A DNA stretch of 64,000 bases from Portulaca oleracea (GCA_029582165.1 CM055892.1:3567347-3631346), one strand, 5' to 3'. Shown: positions 21,521-33,240, counted from the stretch's first letter. Numbers and translations: made by a program. Notes: generated from the letters alone by a model not told the origin.

Positions 21521-22300
21521 GGATAAGGGGGATAGAAAGTATAAGGAGTTAGAATCTGGTTTGAAAGAAGTTCAGGATTCCATGAGTAGCAAAAATGATG
21601 AAATAGTTGAATGAGAGTGTCGCTCAGTTAATGATGTCTAATTGGGATAGAGGTACATTCCCTGGACGACCCGAGGCAAACCCCACTAGGCAAGCCTCTG
21701 GTTCGTCCTCTTATGACCCGAACCAGATTAGAGGCCTTAACGTTGTAACCACTCTTAGGTCCGGAAAAGAAGTGGATAATAGGGTTTAGAAACCACCCTC
21801 TGATGTGCATGGTAAACAACCTGTGTGTGATGAACCTAATGATGAGTTAGTGTCTGTTGAGGATGAGCCTTGCGAGGAGGAGAGGTCAATTAGCTTAGTT
21901 GAGCCTCCGAGCGTCAAGACTTCACCTGGAGTGACCCCTGTGTCTAGTCCTTTACCACTTGTGGCTTACAAGCCTCCCCCACCTTTTCCTCAAAGGTTAA
22001 AGGGGAATAAGGACTAGAAGTTCTTAGAAAAGATTAGGGAAACATTCTCTCAGGTTAAGGTCAATATTCCCTAGTTAGATATCATTAAACAGTGTCCATC
22101 CTATGCTAGGATTCTTAAGGAGTTGTGCACTACCAAGAGAGCAACCCAAGTCCCTAAAAAGGCCTTCTTGGCCTCCAATGTGAGCTCAATCCTGTCTAGT
22201 CAAGTTCTAGAGAAATATAAGGACCCCTGAGATACCCATCATCTTAGGCAGACCTTTCCTTGCCACATTAAATGCTTGTATAAATTGTAAAGACGGGAGA
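21521..22300 (+). pseudogene. Gag-protease linker and protease remnant of C, core deleted
   Basis: An acidic linker (SVEDEPCEEERSISLVEPPS at about 21850-21910) and a proline-rich block (YKPPPPFPQRLK at about 21969-22004) lead to VKVNIP and CPSYARILKELCTTKR, which in A and F come just before the protease. The reading then jumps at about 22227 from EKYKDP directly to PEIPIILGRPFLATLNACI, the last strand of the retropepsin. The stretch between, which holds the DLGAS active site in A, is absent. Several stops are also present. This protease cannot have been active after the deletion. Confidence 0.75.
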
Positions 22301-25300
22301 ATGAAATTAACCTTTGGGAACTTGACCATGGAACTGAACATCTTTGATTTGCAGAAGTCTCTCTTATGCTTTGATGAGCGAGAGTGTAATGCTTTGAATT
22401 GGGTGAGTGATTTTGAGGATAGTGATCATTCTGATCTTGCTGATATTTCTAGTGTGAATGAGCTTGTTGAGCTAGGATTTGACACAGATTGTGTGACTTC
22501 ATTATGTGATTCTGATGTTTTCGATGGTGAATTGTTGTATGAATCATTGTTTGCCTCTCAAAATGTGCCTGAAACAGTAGAGCTAGAGCCACCATCTTCC
22601 AAAACTCTTGAACTTAAGCCCCTTCCTTCTGATTTGAAGTATGTGTTCCTTGGCCCCAGTGAAACCTATCCGGTTATCATTACTTCGAACCTAAGTGAAG
22701 ATCAAGAGAACAAACTGATTGAGGTTCTTAGGTTAAACAAGGGGGCTTTGGGATTGACACCTGGAGACATTAGGGGGATTAGTCCATCTATCGTGCAACA
22801 TAGGATATTCTTGGAAGACGAGAGCATGGCCCATAGGGATCCTTTAAGGAGACTCAATCCCCAAATGAAAGAGGTGGTTAAGAAAGAAATTTTGAAGTGG
22901 CTAGATAATGATATCATATACCCTATATCTGATAGCAAGTGGGTACGCCCCATACATGTGGTCCCCAAAAAGACGGGTTTGACGGTTGTGGAGAAAGAGA
23001 GAGGTGAGTTAGTGTCAACCCGTATCCATTCCGGATGGAGAATGTGCATTGATTATAGAAAGCTTAACAAGGCCACGAGAAAAGACAATTTCCCGTTACC
23101 CTTCATGGATCAGATGTTAGAGAAGTTGGCGGGACACGATTATTATTGTTTTTTAGATTGGATATTCGGGGTATACTCAGATTTCGATAGCACCATGTGA
23201 TCAGGAGAAGACTACGTTTACCGGTCAATTTGGGACGTTCGCTTTCCGTAGGATGCCCTTCGGACTTTGTAACGCCCCCGCAACTTTTCAGCGGTGCATG
23301 GTGTCAATTTTATCTGACCTTGTTGATGATTGTGTCGAGATCTTCATGGATGATTTTTTTGTATTTGGCGCTACATTCGATGTTTGTTTGAATAACTTGA
23401 GTCGAGTCTTGAGTCGTTGCAATGATAAAAATCTGACTTTAAATTGGGAAAAGTGCCACTTCATGGTATAAAGGGGGATAGTCTTGGGCCACGTGATTTC
23501 GAGGGATGGAATCGAGGTGGATAAAGCAAAAATTGACCTAATTAGAAACTTGACCCCTCCAACTTGTGTGAAGGAGGTTAGGTCTTTCCTAGGATATGCT
23601 GGATTCTATCGTCAATTTATTAGAGACTTTAGCAAGATTGCCAAACCTCTATCTGCTTTATTGGCCAAGGAGGTGACTTTTGACTTTTCTAATGAATGCT
23701 TGAAGGCCTTTAACACACTTAAAGATGCCTTAATATCACCTCCTATTCTCAAGCCTCCCACCTGGGGAGAGCCGTTTGAGTTGATGTGTGACGCATCTGA
23801 TTTTGCCATTGGTGTTGTGCTTGGTCAACACATTGATAAGTAACCGGTAGTGATTCACTATGCTAGTCACACACTTAATGAGGCCCAACTCAATTACACT
23901 GTCACCGAAAAGGAATTCTTAGCTGTAGTGTGTGCGTTTGAAAAGTTTCGACCCTACTTGTTTGGTGCTAAGGTCATTGTTTATACAGATCACTCAGCTA
24001 TTCGATACCTTCTGGAAAAGAAAGAATCAAAACCGAGACTTGTTAGGTGGGTTTTATTGCTCCAGGAGTTCGATTGTGAAATTACGGATAGAAAGGGGGC
24101 TGAAAACATAGTAGCAGACCATCTCTCTAGAATAGTACTTGAAAATGAGAAAGAAACTCCTATTAATGCTAGTTTTCCTGATGAATGTATTCTTAGCATA
24201 GGAGTAGAGCCATGGTTTGCCGACATAGTTAACTTTAAGGTGACCGGGGAAATGCCAGGGGACTGGAATAAACACGATAGAGATAGGTTCCTACATATAG
24301 TGAAAAACTTCGTGTGGGATGACCCTTATCTTTTCAAGCATTGTCCCGACCAAATCCTTAGAAAATGCATACCCGATGAGTCTATCTTAGATGTTTTATC
24401 GTTTTGTCATGACCAACCATGTGGGGGGCATTTTTCTGGGAAGAAAACGGCAAACAAGGTCTTGTAATGTGGTTTTTATTGGTCGACAATCTTTAGGGAT
24501 GCCCATGACTACGCTAAGCGGTGTGCTAGATGTCAAAGCTTAGGAAGGATATCTAGGAGAGATATGATGCCTTTACAACCCGAGATCTTTGTAGATGTCT
24601 TTGATTTGTGGGGCATAGACTTTATGGGACCATTTCCGACCTCCTTTGGGAATGAGTATGTCCTTCTAGCAGTCGACTATATGTCAAAATGGGTAGAGGC
24701 CATTCCGTCAAAAAGAAATGATGCAAAAGTAGTGACTAATTTCCTTCAGGAAAATATTTTCTCTAGGTTTGGAGTGCCTCGAGCGATCATTAGTGACCAA
24801 GGAGCCCATTTAAATAACCGATCGTTTGCGGCTTTGCTTAGAAAGTATTCTGTGGAGCGTAGATTGACCACCGCTTATCATCCCCAATCAAATGGTCAGG
24901 ATGAGGTGTCGAATAAGCAGATTAAGCAAATTCTTAAGAAGACAGTGTCTAGTAACAGAGAATACTGGTCTGTCAAACTAGCCGATGCTTTATGGGCTTA
25001 TAGGACGGCCTACAAGACCCCGGTAGGAATGTCGCCGTATAGAGCAGTTTTTGGGAAACCATGCCATTTACCAGTTGAACTTGAACATAGGGCATGGTGG
25101 GCTTTGAAGTCCTTGAACCTTGACCTTTCGGTGGCTGGGGAGATTAGGAAGCTTACCTTGTGTGAATTAGAGGAATTAAGGAGGGAGGTATATGAAAACG
25201 GGAGGTTGAGCAAGGAACGATCTAAGGTTTTGCATGATAGAGTCATTCTTAGGAAAACCTTTATCCCGGGGCAGAAAGTCCTCCTTTACGACTCACGTTT

Positions 25301-25505
25301 GCACTTGTTTGCGGGTAAGCTGAAATCTAGATGGACTGGACCGTTCATTGTGACCACCGTATTTCCATCGGGCGTTGTTGAGATTAAGGTCCCCACTAAT
25401 GAGTTTGTGTGGAAAGTAAGCGGCCACAAGTTGAAACCTTTCTTGGAGCTTCCGGAGAAGGTGGATGTGGAGTGTGTGACATTCCATGATCCGTCCGTTA
25501 ATTGA
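22301..25505 (+). pseudogene. Pol of C: RT, RNase H and integrase, near-complete but broken
   Basis: An open frame from 22301 leads into the RT (PLRRLNPQMKEVVKKEILKW, then SGWRMCIDYRKLNKATR), with a frameshift at about 23160. RT continues from 23253 with MPFGLCNAPATFQRC and the catalytic box FMDD (23343-23354); a stop lies at 23469. RNase H covers about 23750-24125 ([31 protein letters not shown]), with a stop at 23841. The integrase has an HHCC finger (about 24406-24535, stop at 24465), then [19 protein letters not shown] and the glutamate region [10 protein letters not shown]. It ends with a GPF-type C-terminal fold ([12 protein letters not shown]) at 25505. FMDD and the integrase end place it with Athila-type elements and F. 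Four lesions inactivate it. Confidence 0.9.
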
Positions 25506-26131
25506 AGAAAGGTGAGGTAATAGACTTGTATATATTGTAAATTAGTTTACTTTTTTTGATGTGCTTCTTTGTTTACTTCTCGTAATTATCCACTAACAAG
25601 AAGGAAGGAACCATTTATTGCTCATATGTGCGTCATTTCATGGCTTGTATACTCAATCTCCCTTTACAAGTCCTGCGAAGATTATTTTGTGATCCAATCA
25701 GGTACTATCCTTCCTTATCGTTTGAATTTAGTTACTGAGAAGTTTCTTTTTAATTTCTTTGGTGTGATTTTTGATGTTTCTTCTTTTAGGGTGCTTGTTT
25801 TCCTCTCTTTCTAGTCACAATGAGGACATAGTATGACGTTTTTGTGTGGGAGTGGGGAGGCATGCATGCTGACTTTCTTTTCTTTCCTTGTACAAACTTT
25901 TGGGTAGTTATTTGCTTATGTTTTGTGTGTTTTTGGATTTAATTTTGCTTAAGTCTTTAGTTAGGATAGTTTTTAGTAAGATTTTTTGAGTATTACGTAA
26001 GTGTTTCGGGTTTTAAGGTGCCTGGGGAGGTTTTGGAGTGTTGAGAGTTTGGAACATTTTAGTGGAAGTGAGAGTTACATACTTAGCTTATTTTGAGAAA
26101 TCTAACTTTTTCAATCTTTGGGCAGGAACAT
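25506..26131 (+). other. Pol to 3' ORF spacer of C, first part
   Basis: Non-coding. It holds one stem-loop plus purine tract (25816-25860: CACAATGAGGACATAG, then GTGTGGGAGTGGGGAGG). The bases after it are T/G-rich with no gene that I can read. Confidence 0.6.
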
Positions 26132-26504
26132 GACTCGGGCGAGTCACATTCAGTCACGCCCGAGTTGCTTTGCTGAGTTGATTTTGAAATTCAAATAGAA
26201 AAAAGGGCAAAAAGTTCCAGAAGAGTGACTCGACCGAGTCAGTGGTCGACTCGACCGAGTCAGTCGACTGTGTTCTAAAGAAGGGAGAAAGTAAAGACAC
26301 AAGTACTCAAGACCAGACAGGTGAGTCGGGCGAGTCACAGACTATCGCTGTCGAGTCATTCGTCTGGGAGGTCAACAGTTAGAAGTTTTTCAGCTGGAAT
26401 TCCCAGTTCTCAGAAGGATGACTCGATATTGTCTCTCGGCCAGGACTTTTTAGCAAACACAGAGGAGTGACCCGGACGAGTCATGTGGGCGACTCGACCG
26501 AGTC
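26132..26504 (+). promoter_or_regulatory. Internal palindrome array of C, before the 3' ORF
   Basis: The palindromes are of the same type as in the C LTRs. Pairs lie at 26132/26153, 26229/26250, 26323/26344 (partly degenerate) and 26469/26491, and a single degenerate one at 26420. Spacing within pairs is 21-22 bp; between the first pairs it is about 95 bp. The array precedes a pyrimidine-rich stretch (26550-26597) and a telo-box. It is a second copy of the LTR regulatory module, placed inside the element. Confidence 0.7.
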
Positions 26505-26549
26505 ATGCGATTCTGTCGGCTTTTATTTCTCAGATTTCTGTCATTTCCC

Positions 26550-26608
26550 TCATAACTTCTCACTCATTTTCTCTCTCATCTCACTCTCTTACTTCCCCCA
26601 AACCCTAG
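26550..26608 (+). promoter_or_regulatory. Pyrimidine-rich stretch and telo-box downstream of the C internal array
   Basis: A CT-rich run is followed by AAACCCTAG at 26600. The same order occurs in F (55785-55851). Pyrimidine patches and telo-boxes are typical of plant core promoters. No TATA box is seen here, so promoter activity is inferred. Confidence 0.45.
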
Positions 26609-27127
26609 AACCTTTCCTTCACTCTTATTCTTCACTAATTTCTTCTCTTTCTTCTCAGATTTTTCACATTTGTGCCCTAAATTCGTCATTGTGTTGTGTT
26701 GTCCGAAGGGTGTGGTTTGTGTTCTGTTTGGAGTCTCTTTGGTGCTCGGTTTCAACATAGCAAAGGAAGATCCTTCTTGTTGGGTGCTCTGTTGTTGCTT
26801 AAATCAACATTAGCAAGAGAGTTGGTGTTCTTTTGTTCCAATTTCAACTCAGACAATTACAAGAAGCTTTGGGTTCAAGTTTGGGTGTTCAAGAGCATTT
26901 TCTTTGGAATTCATTAGCAAGGCTTGAATTTGCACTCAAGATTTGAACAATTTTCCTTCCCTTGTGACAAATTGAAAGGTAAACCTCAATTTTGGTGCTT
27001 CAAAGTTCCATTTTAGGACTAAATTGGGTGTTGCTTGTGAAATTTCGTTTGGAAATTAGGGTTGTGAGTTTTCTTTGGTTGATATGGGTGTTGTTTGAGT
27101 TCTCTTGTGTTACACGAAGTCACGAAT

Positions 27128-28322
27128 ATGGTTCGATCTAAGTGTGCACGCACTAATGAGGAACGATCTCCTTCACCTCCACCCGAATCTTCTTCGGCCG
27201 TGGACAAAGACCATTACAAGGCAAAACCACCCACATCGCTTCAAGCTGAGGCGGTGAGAATCACATTTATGGATGCCCATCATAAGGAAAAATATGAGTT
27301 GTATCACGTCGGAAAATCTGTGCTCCCGACATCTATGATGAGGCGACCGTGAACAAAGTCTATTGTGGGCCGAGTTTTGCATACATCATTCAAGTCTTGG
27401 GGTGGACCAACCCATCCTCAAGTTCTAAAGCTCATTCCAAATGGAGGATGATGGAAAACCAAGTGCGAAGTTTCGATATAGGGTGGACGACAAAGAGAAA
27501 ACTTGCACGGTGTAAGAGCTATGTCAAGCATTAGGTTTACCGGAGGATGGGAAATTTTTGACAACGATTGGTTTGGGGCATATTATATACCACTTTTTGA
27601 AGAAGCAAAGGTTTAGGGCCTATCTCACGAAGTTTACCCCTCGTTATTTCCCCGATCCGATCGATGGCATGCGCTTGCAACGGATGGGTATCCTTGAGAG
27701 GCACCGCACGAAAACCATTTACAAGCACGGTTCCGACAAAGCGGCAATTTCGATTCATTTGCATCATGAACGGGCCACGCGTTTCTTGGATGTGACCAAC
27801 GAACATAATTGGTCGTGCGGGGAGAACGCAAGAAGTTTTCGACGGGTCGGCGGTTCCGATGACCCTTATGAACAAGAAGAGGAAGAAGACGGAGAAGAGG
27901 AAGAAGAGGAAGAAGAAGAGGAGGAAGGCAACCAAGGGACTCATGGTGAAGCGAGTGGTAGCGGCTCACATGACGTATCAATGGGGTATCTTCGCTATCA
28001 ACTTGAGCAATTGAATGTTGGCTTTCGGGAGTAGCGAACCTTGCTCCAAAGCCAACACAACCTTCTAGAAAGCCAGCAGGAACTCCTCCGTACCCAGCAA
28101 ACGACACTTCAAAGGCACGAGGAGTACTTGCAGCGGCAAGAAGATCATTTCCAGAGATACGATGATTACTTCGGCCAACAGAATCAGGACTGGAGGGATT
28201 GGGGGTATCAACATTATGCTGTGGAACACCACGCACCGGCACCACCGGAATACGTAAATAAGCATTACCCTGGATACTTTCCGTACTACCCATATTCTCC
28301 TCCCGGAGGACCCCAACAGTGA
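27128..28322 (+). pseudogene. 3' ORF of C (env-position protein of unknown function)
   Basis: It begins MVRSKCARTNEERSPSPPP at 27128, a basic and proline-rich start similar to MGRAKRARSEPNAPP in F. The N-terminal part breaks at 27352. The reading recovers from about 27560 with the conserved middle block (LGHIIYHFLKK, then PRYFPDPIDGMRLQRMGIL, then EHNWSCGEN). An acidic Glu run follows (27877-27930), then a coiled-coil Gln/Leu stretch (LLQSQHNLLESQQELLRTQQ) after a stop at 28032. It ends in a tyrosine/proline tail, YFPYYPYSPPGGPQQ. The order of parts matches F and A. The middle block resembles proteins annotated as putative plant transposon proteins, from memory and not checked. No membrane segment or signal peptide is visible, so an envelope role is doubtful. 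Confidence 0.65.
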
Positions 28323-28640
28323 TTACCTCGAGCTAACCTCTTTCCACTTTCTCTTTGATTGTATGTATTTTTTATCTTTGATTGCATGCTTGATTTTTCC
28401 TTCTGGGTGACGAACCCTTTAGCGTGTGAATGTTGGGAATATTCTGTTGTTGAAGCCGTGTGGGCTTGAGTCGCCACCACTTTTATGTGTTATGTGTTTT
28501 GTGTGCTTTTCTTAGGTTTTCTACCTATCTTTTGACACCCTTGTTCTCACAATGGGGACATTGTGACGTTTTGTGTGGGAGTGGGGGTGATCCTTCCAAT
28601 GCTCATCGGTAGATCACCTAGTTTGAGTCTTTTTGTTTTG
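28323..28640 (+). other. C 3' non-coding, direct part with stem-loop
   Basis: Non-coding block equivalent to the start of R1/R2 in A. It contains CACAATGGGGACATTGTG at 28548-28565 and the tract GTGTGGGAGTGGGGG. Confidence 0.6.
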
Positions 28641-29460
28641 ATTTTCCTATCTCACATTCGCAGGAATCGAGGATGCATTTAGCGTATGCATCAAGCCCTT
28701 TAAACCCCCAGTAGCCCGGGTGGACGAGGTAGGTCTCGTGAGGGTTTCTAGAAGCTTTACCCACAAAAGCCACATAAAAAGGAGAAAGGGAAAGTGAAAA
28801 GCAAAACAAGTTTGAAAAGAAAGAAAAGAAAACGGCTTTGTTTCAAGGAAGAATGCAATCTCAAGTACGAAAACCTTATTAATCCTTCAAAAGGAGCCAT
28901 TATGAGCATCTCACGAGCACCTATCCCAAGCAAAAGCTAGTCTTGGAAGTTTTCGATTTCCTACACCCAATGCCAAGCAAAACCCCATGTGCAAATGTGC
29001 TAGTGGGTTCTAACCAATTCCGATCGACTCCAAAGACTCACGCCCAAGCTCAAAAACAATCGAAACGAACAAGGAAAGAAAAGAGTTGCCCTTCCCCGCA
29101 TTTGGTCGCCCTTGGCTTGGTGAGGGCCGTAGGTGATGCAAGGAGAGGCCCCACACTTTATTAACGCTTCAACTTTTGTTTTTGGGTTGGGTAATCCCAA
29201 CAATTTTTTAAAGCTTAAAGGTCGAGGCTAGTTTTGCGGGAATTGCAACGACCCATAATGCGGGGTTTACCCTCCTAACACGGCTTCTCCATACACTCCT
29301 CCGTCGAGAATTCGATATAGGAGGAGCGTAAGGGGTAATAGCGTCGTACCGCTAATACCGGCTCTGTGTAGGTCGTCTAGCTTTATGGTGGTTTGATTTC
29401 GTTCAGCCGACTCGCCCTAATTAATCCGATTATTTGGCTTCGCTTTCTTTTTCTTTTTGC
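28641..29460 (-). repeat. Inverted repeat left arm in C
   Basis: This is the reverse complement of 29720-30490, over about 0.8 kb. For example GATGCATTTAGCGTATGCAT at the left end mirrors the right end near 30445, and GTCGTCTAGCTTTATGGTGG mirrors 29790. The right arm lacks about 70 bases relative to the left. Confidence 0.85.
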
Positions 29461-29719
29461 CTTGTTTTCACTTTTGGTTGCATTTCTTGGATTTTGTTGT
29501 CAAAAATTAGGAAGACTTAATCATCTTTAAAAGAAACCGGTCTGAGAATTTCCGACCCTGTCTTGGGTTATTGTCATGACTTACCTATTTAGATTTCCTT
29601 CATTGAGTGTCTAGCGAGATCCCTGATTCCTTTCACGTTCTGGTTGAAACCGGGAGATTCTAGTGATTTGTGTCCGATCTTGTTTTTCTAAATAGAAAAA
29701 GCAAAAGAAAAAGCAACAG
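29461..29719 (+). other. Spacer (loop) of the C inverted repeat
   Basis: About 260 bases in the normal orientation of the conserved 3' module (GAAACCGGTCTGAGAATTTC, ACCCTGTCTTGG, GTCATGACTTACC), so only the outer part was duplicated in inverse order. Confidence 0.7.
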
Positions 29720-30490
29720 AAAAAAGAAAAAAAAGCAAAGCTAAATAATCGAATTAAGTGGGGCGAGTCGGCTGAACGACATCAAACCACCATAAAGCTA
29801 GACGACCTACATGGAGCCGGTATTAGCGGTACGACGCTATTACCCCTTAAGCACCTCCTATATCGAATTCTTGACGGAGGAGTGTATGGAAAAGCCATGT
29901 TGGGAGGGTAAACCCCGCATTATGGGCCGTTGCGATTCCCGCAAAACTAGCCTTGACCTTTAAGCTTTAAAAAATTGTTGGGATTACCCAACCTACGGCC
30001 CTCACCAAGCCATGGGCGACCAAACGCGGGGAAGGGCAACTCTTTTCTTTTCTTGTTCGTTTCGTTTGTTTTTGTGCTCGGGCGTGAGTCTTTGGAGTCT
30101 ATCGGAATCGGTTAGAACCCACTTGCACATTTGCACATGGGGTTTTGCTTGCCATTAGGTGTAGGAAATCGAAAACTTCAAAGACTCACTTTTGCTTAGG
30201 ATAGGTGCTTCTGAGATGCTCATAACGGTTCCTTTTGGAGGATTAATAAGGTTTTCGTAATTGAGATTGCATTCTTCCTTGAAACAAAGTCATTTTCTTT
30301 TCTTTCTTTTCAAACTTGTTTTGCTTTTCACTTTCCCTCTCTCTTTTTTATGTAGCTTTTGTGGGTAAAGCTTCTAGAAACCCTCACGAGACCTACCTCG
30401 TCCACCCGGGCTATCGGGGGGTTTAAAGGGCTTGATGCATACGCTAAATACATCTGCGATTCCTGCGAAAGTGAGTTAGGATTTTAGTTT
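29720..30490 (+). repeat. Inverted repeat right arm in C
   Basis: This arm has the normal orientation of the 3' module, as in A and F. With the left arm it could form a hairpin of roughly 0.75 kb. The tandem duplication breakpoint at 42412 maps to the start of this arm. Confidence 0.85.
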
Positions 30491-30554
30491 TCTTTTTCTA
30501 GTCTTATTTTGTTTTTAGTTTTCTCGGGGCGAGCAAACCCTTGTGTTGGAGTTG

Positions 30555-31750
30555 TGTTCGGTCTCGTTCAAAGCCGAATTCTTCTCTTATTTAGAGTGTT
30601 TTTACGTGTTCTAATCCCAGTTAATTTGCTAGTTAACTTATTTTCTTAGTTTTGTAGAGAAATAAGATATTGAGCCAAAATTAAGCCAAAACGGAGCAAA
30701 ATCCACCAAGTATGGAGAAAAGAAGAAGGATGAAGAGGCATCAAGGCGACTCGCCCGAGTCTGGTGTTGACTCGACCGAGTCGAGGGTCTGGGAGCCAGC
30801 AGATTTCCCAATTTCAGCCAAGGGAAGGAGACCACCAGAACGGTGACTCGCCCGAGTCACTTAGGTGACTCGACCGAGTCAGACTACTGTGCACCTGGGA
30901 AAGAACTGTAGAAGAAGCCATTCTCCAAAGGGCAGAATACTGACTCGCCCGAGTCAGTAGGGTGACTCGCCCGAGTCAGTAGGGTGACTCGCCCGAGTCA
31001 CCCTGTTTTTACGCGTATAATTTGAGATCAAGATGTTGTGTTTTGTGTAACAAACTGGGCTCAATATATATACTCTCAGCTGCGTTTTTATTAAGAGTAG
31101 TCTTTTAACCTAGTTTCTATTGTTACTTCCTTAGCTTTTATTGCTTTCAAGTTGTAATCTCCTATCTCTCTCTTATGTTTTCATTGTCTTGTTCTTCAGC
31201 CTACTTTGTGTTCAACTAGCAATTAATTAATTTCAGAGTTTTATTCATTGTCTCTTGTTCATTTATGCTTTCATTTTAGTATTTCTTGTTTTGATTATTA
31301 TATTAGCCACAAAACAATCAAACTTTTAGTGAGGAGGAGGATTAAGAGTAACAAATTCAACTCTCGAGTGGGAATTTGAGGATTCTTAGTAATCCAATTC
31401 ACGCTTTCTTATTTTTTTGGGAGAAAGTTCAAGGTGAAGGATTCAAGTGAAGTTTCGGTCATCAAAGGTATAATTTCCTTGCTTTCAATTGCTTTGTGAT
31501 TCTAGTTTCCTTCATGGTTTCTAGTGCTACTTGATTAATGTTTTAATGCTTTCTTACCACTTGCTTTTTATTGCTTTTTGGGTGACGATTGTTATTATGC
31601 ATACCTAGGTTAGATTTAATTGCTTACCTTTACTTTGTTTATTGCTTTCTATATTGGGAAAAACCTTGACAAACCAAAACTCCTAAGATATACCAGACAC
31701 CCATCCTGAGATCGACAACCTTACTTTACAACAATTTACACAACCGAACA
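30555..31750 (+). repeat. C 3' LTR
   Basis: It starts TGTTCGGTCTCGTTCAAAGC and ends ACACAACCGAACA. Its palindrome array covers 30748-30999, at 30748, 30769, 30845, 30867, 30942, 30964 and 30986. The TATA box at about 31064 is 65 bp after the last palindrome. The last three palindromes form a 22-bp tandem that is a single unit in the 5' LTR. Confidence 0.88.
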
Positions 31751-33215
31751 GCTACAAACAAGAGCTAGAAGTCGCGAGATCAAATCCTCACAAAAGCACT
31801 CAAAAACACTCTCAAAAATAAAATAATATTAGCTATCTCGATCCCTCCCCCCTGGAGCAGCTTCCCTAGGCAGAATATCTTCATACCACACCGTCCATGC
31901 ATGCATGGGCGAGGCTGGATCCCTCCCCCCTGGAGCAGTGGCCGACCAGCCTACATGACGTCAACCACACGTTTTCAATTGACCACGTGTTGCCGTCCAC
32001 TCCAAGTTCACCCCCTACGACCCTAGTGTTTTGTGCCTAGCCAGAGATTACTATGTATGTGCATGCATGCATATGTCTCTCAAATCTCTCCTAAGCCTAT
32101 AAATACTACTCTTCTCCAAGTCATTTTCACTCATTAACTCATTAACTCATCAACTCATCAACTCATCAACTCACCAATTCATTCATCATCTCTTCCTCTC
32201 TACTCATTCTCTTACTCTCTAACTCATTCTCTCTAATCTCTCCTCCAATCTTTATCTCCATTACATTCTTTATCACCATTCTCTATCCTATCCACTCTCT
32301 ATTCTAGCTTACCACCATAATGTTCATCTTTCTTCCATCACAAAAAGCCTAAACACATAACCTACTTTATCCATCCAAAACCCCATAAAAAAACCCTAGC
32401 CTAAATACATTCAAAACCACCAAAAACAAGCCTTTTTATACCTTATTTTCACCCTCTTTCTTATCATCCTTTTCCACCATTTTCTATCATTATCTTGGCA
32501 CTTGGAGAGGAGGATTCTAAAGGCATCAAGGAGGATTCATCAAGAATTCAAAGGCTAGGCAAAGTCTTTTCCCACAAAGTAGCAATGTAAGCCCTTAAGT
32601 GTTCATATTTCCTTGTAAATAAGTGTATATTTGTACTCTCTTTAATCTTATATTACATTCTCGTTGCATGTTCAATGAAGTAATTTTATAAAGTATTCCT
32701 TCAATTCCCTTCCAAACTTTATCAAAAGCACATTTTAAACTTTTAGTAGAGTCTTTCCTTTTGTGAGAGGCGAACTTTTGGTTTTGTCTTGGCTTTTCCC
32801 TTAAAAAGTCGGGTGGCGACTCCCATTTCGAACTAAAACACATAGAGGATTGCATAAACTATGGATAACATGGATTTACAATGTATCGTTGCAACTTTAC
32901 GGTTTTCCCTCTTATATTTCTAAATAATAGTTGCATAAATCACTCTCTACGGCGCCAAACATTTAAATGAGCAAATCCGGTTAAATTTAGAAGAGTTCGG
33001 AACAAGTGGATGTTCACTCTCAAAGGTTTAATTCAAGGACTTATAAAATGCCTAAGTAAAGGGAAAGTGATTTTACAAAATATTATTCATGAAATATGAG
33101 TTTGATTTTCCTTGAAGAATTTTCAAAGGTTAAACCCCAACACAAATCACCGAATCACACCCCCAATCCTAACGTGGCCGTTCGGAAGCACGAACGGCGA
33201 GGAAAAATGTCCACA
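31751..33215 (+). repeat. D 5' LTR, second part (after C), copy 1
   Basis: This continues the D LTR. It contains RY words, a G-box, a TATA box at 32098, an ACTCATCA short tandem repeat at about 32130-32180 and U5. It ends at TGTCCACA just before the PBS. A second copy lies at 44151-45690. This copy lacks about 80 bases near 32776 that copy 2 has (45170-45250). Confidence 0.85.
31895..32105 (+). promoter_or_regulatory. RY repeats, CRE-like box, G-box and TATA in D LTR
   Basis: CCATGCATGCATGG (31895-31908) and GCATGCATGC (32061-32070) hold CATGCATG RY words bound by plant B3 factors. TGACGTCA lies at 31956-31963 and CACGTG at 31984-31989. TATAAATA follows at 32098-32105. In copy 2 there are two G-boxes (44366 and 44382) in inverted arrangement, and the RY word at 44293. 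Confidence 0.6.
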
Positions 33216-33222
33216 GTATTTT

Positions 33223-33240
33223 TGGCAACTCCACTAGGGA
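33223..33240 (+). other. D primer-binding site, copy 1 (tRNA-Arg type)
   Basis: TGGCAACTCCACTAGGGA is a slightly mutated form of TGGCGACTCCACTGGGGA (see copy 2), the complement of plant tRNA-Arg(ACG), used by Tat/Ogre elements. Confidence 0.85.

Larger units (their letters stand above)
18931..31750 (+). mobile_element. C: Athila-like Ty3 retrotransposon with 3' ORF
   Basis: C has LTRs at 18931-20086 and 30555-31750, a tRNA-Asp-type PBS, gag, a protease remnant, RT, RNase H, integrase, an internal palindrome array, a 3' ORF and a large inverted repeat in its 3' non-coding part. The flanks are CCTAC (18926-18930) and GCTAC (31751-31755). The duplicated copy of the right flank reads CCTAT (44151-44155), so the original 5-bp target duplication was most likely CCTAC. 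Many stops and two large lesions (protease core, RT frameshift) make it inactive. Confidence 0.9.

Noticed and set aside
26132..26504. CRISPR-like array (short palindromic repeats with spacers)
   Set aside because: The palindromes are 14 bp with variable arms, occur in plant LTR elements next to a promoter and have no cas genes. This is not a CRISPR array.
27634..28293. A 219-codon minus-strand open frame
   Set aside because: It lies antisense to the acidic and coiled-coil part of the C 3' ORF. Its composition (Leu/Pro-rich opposite a GAA/GAG repeat) is what the reverse strand of a Glu run gives.
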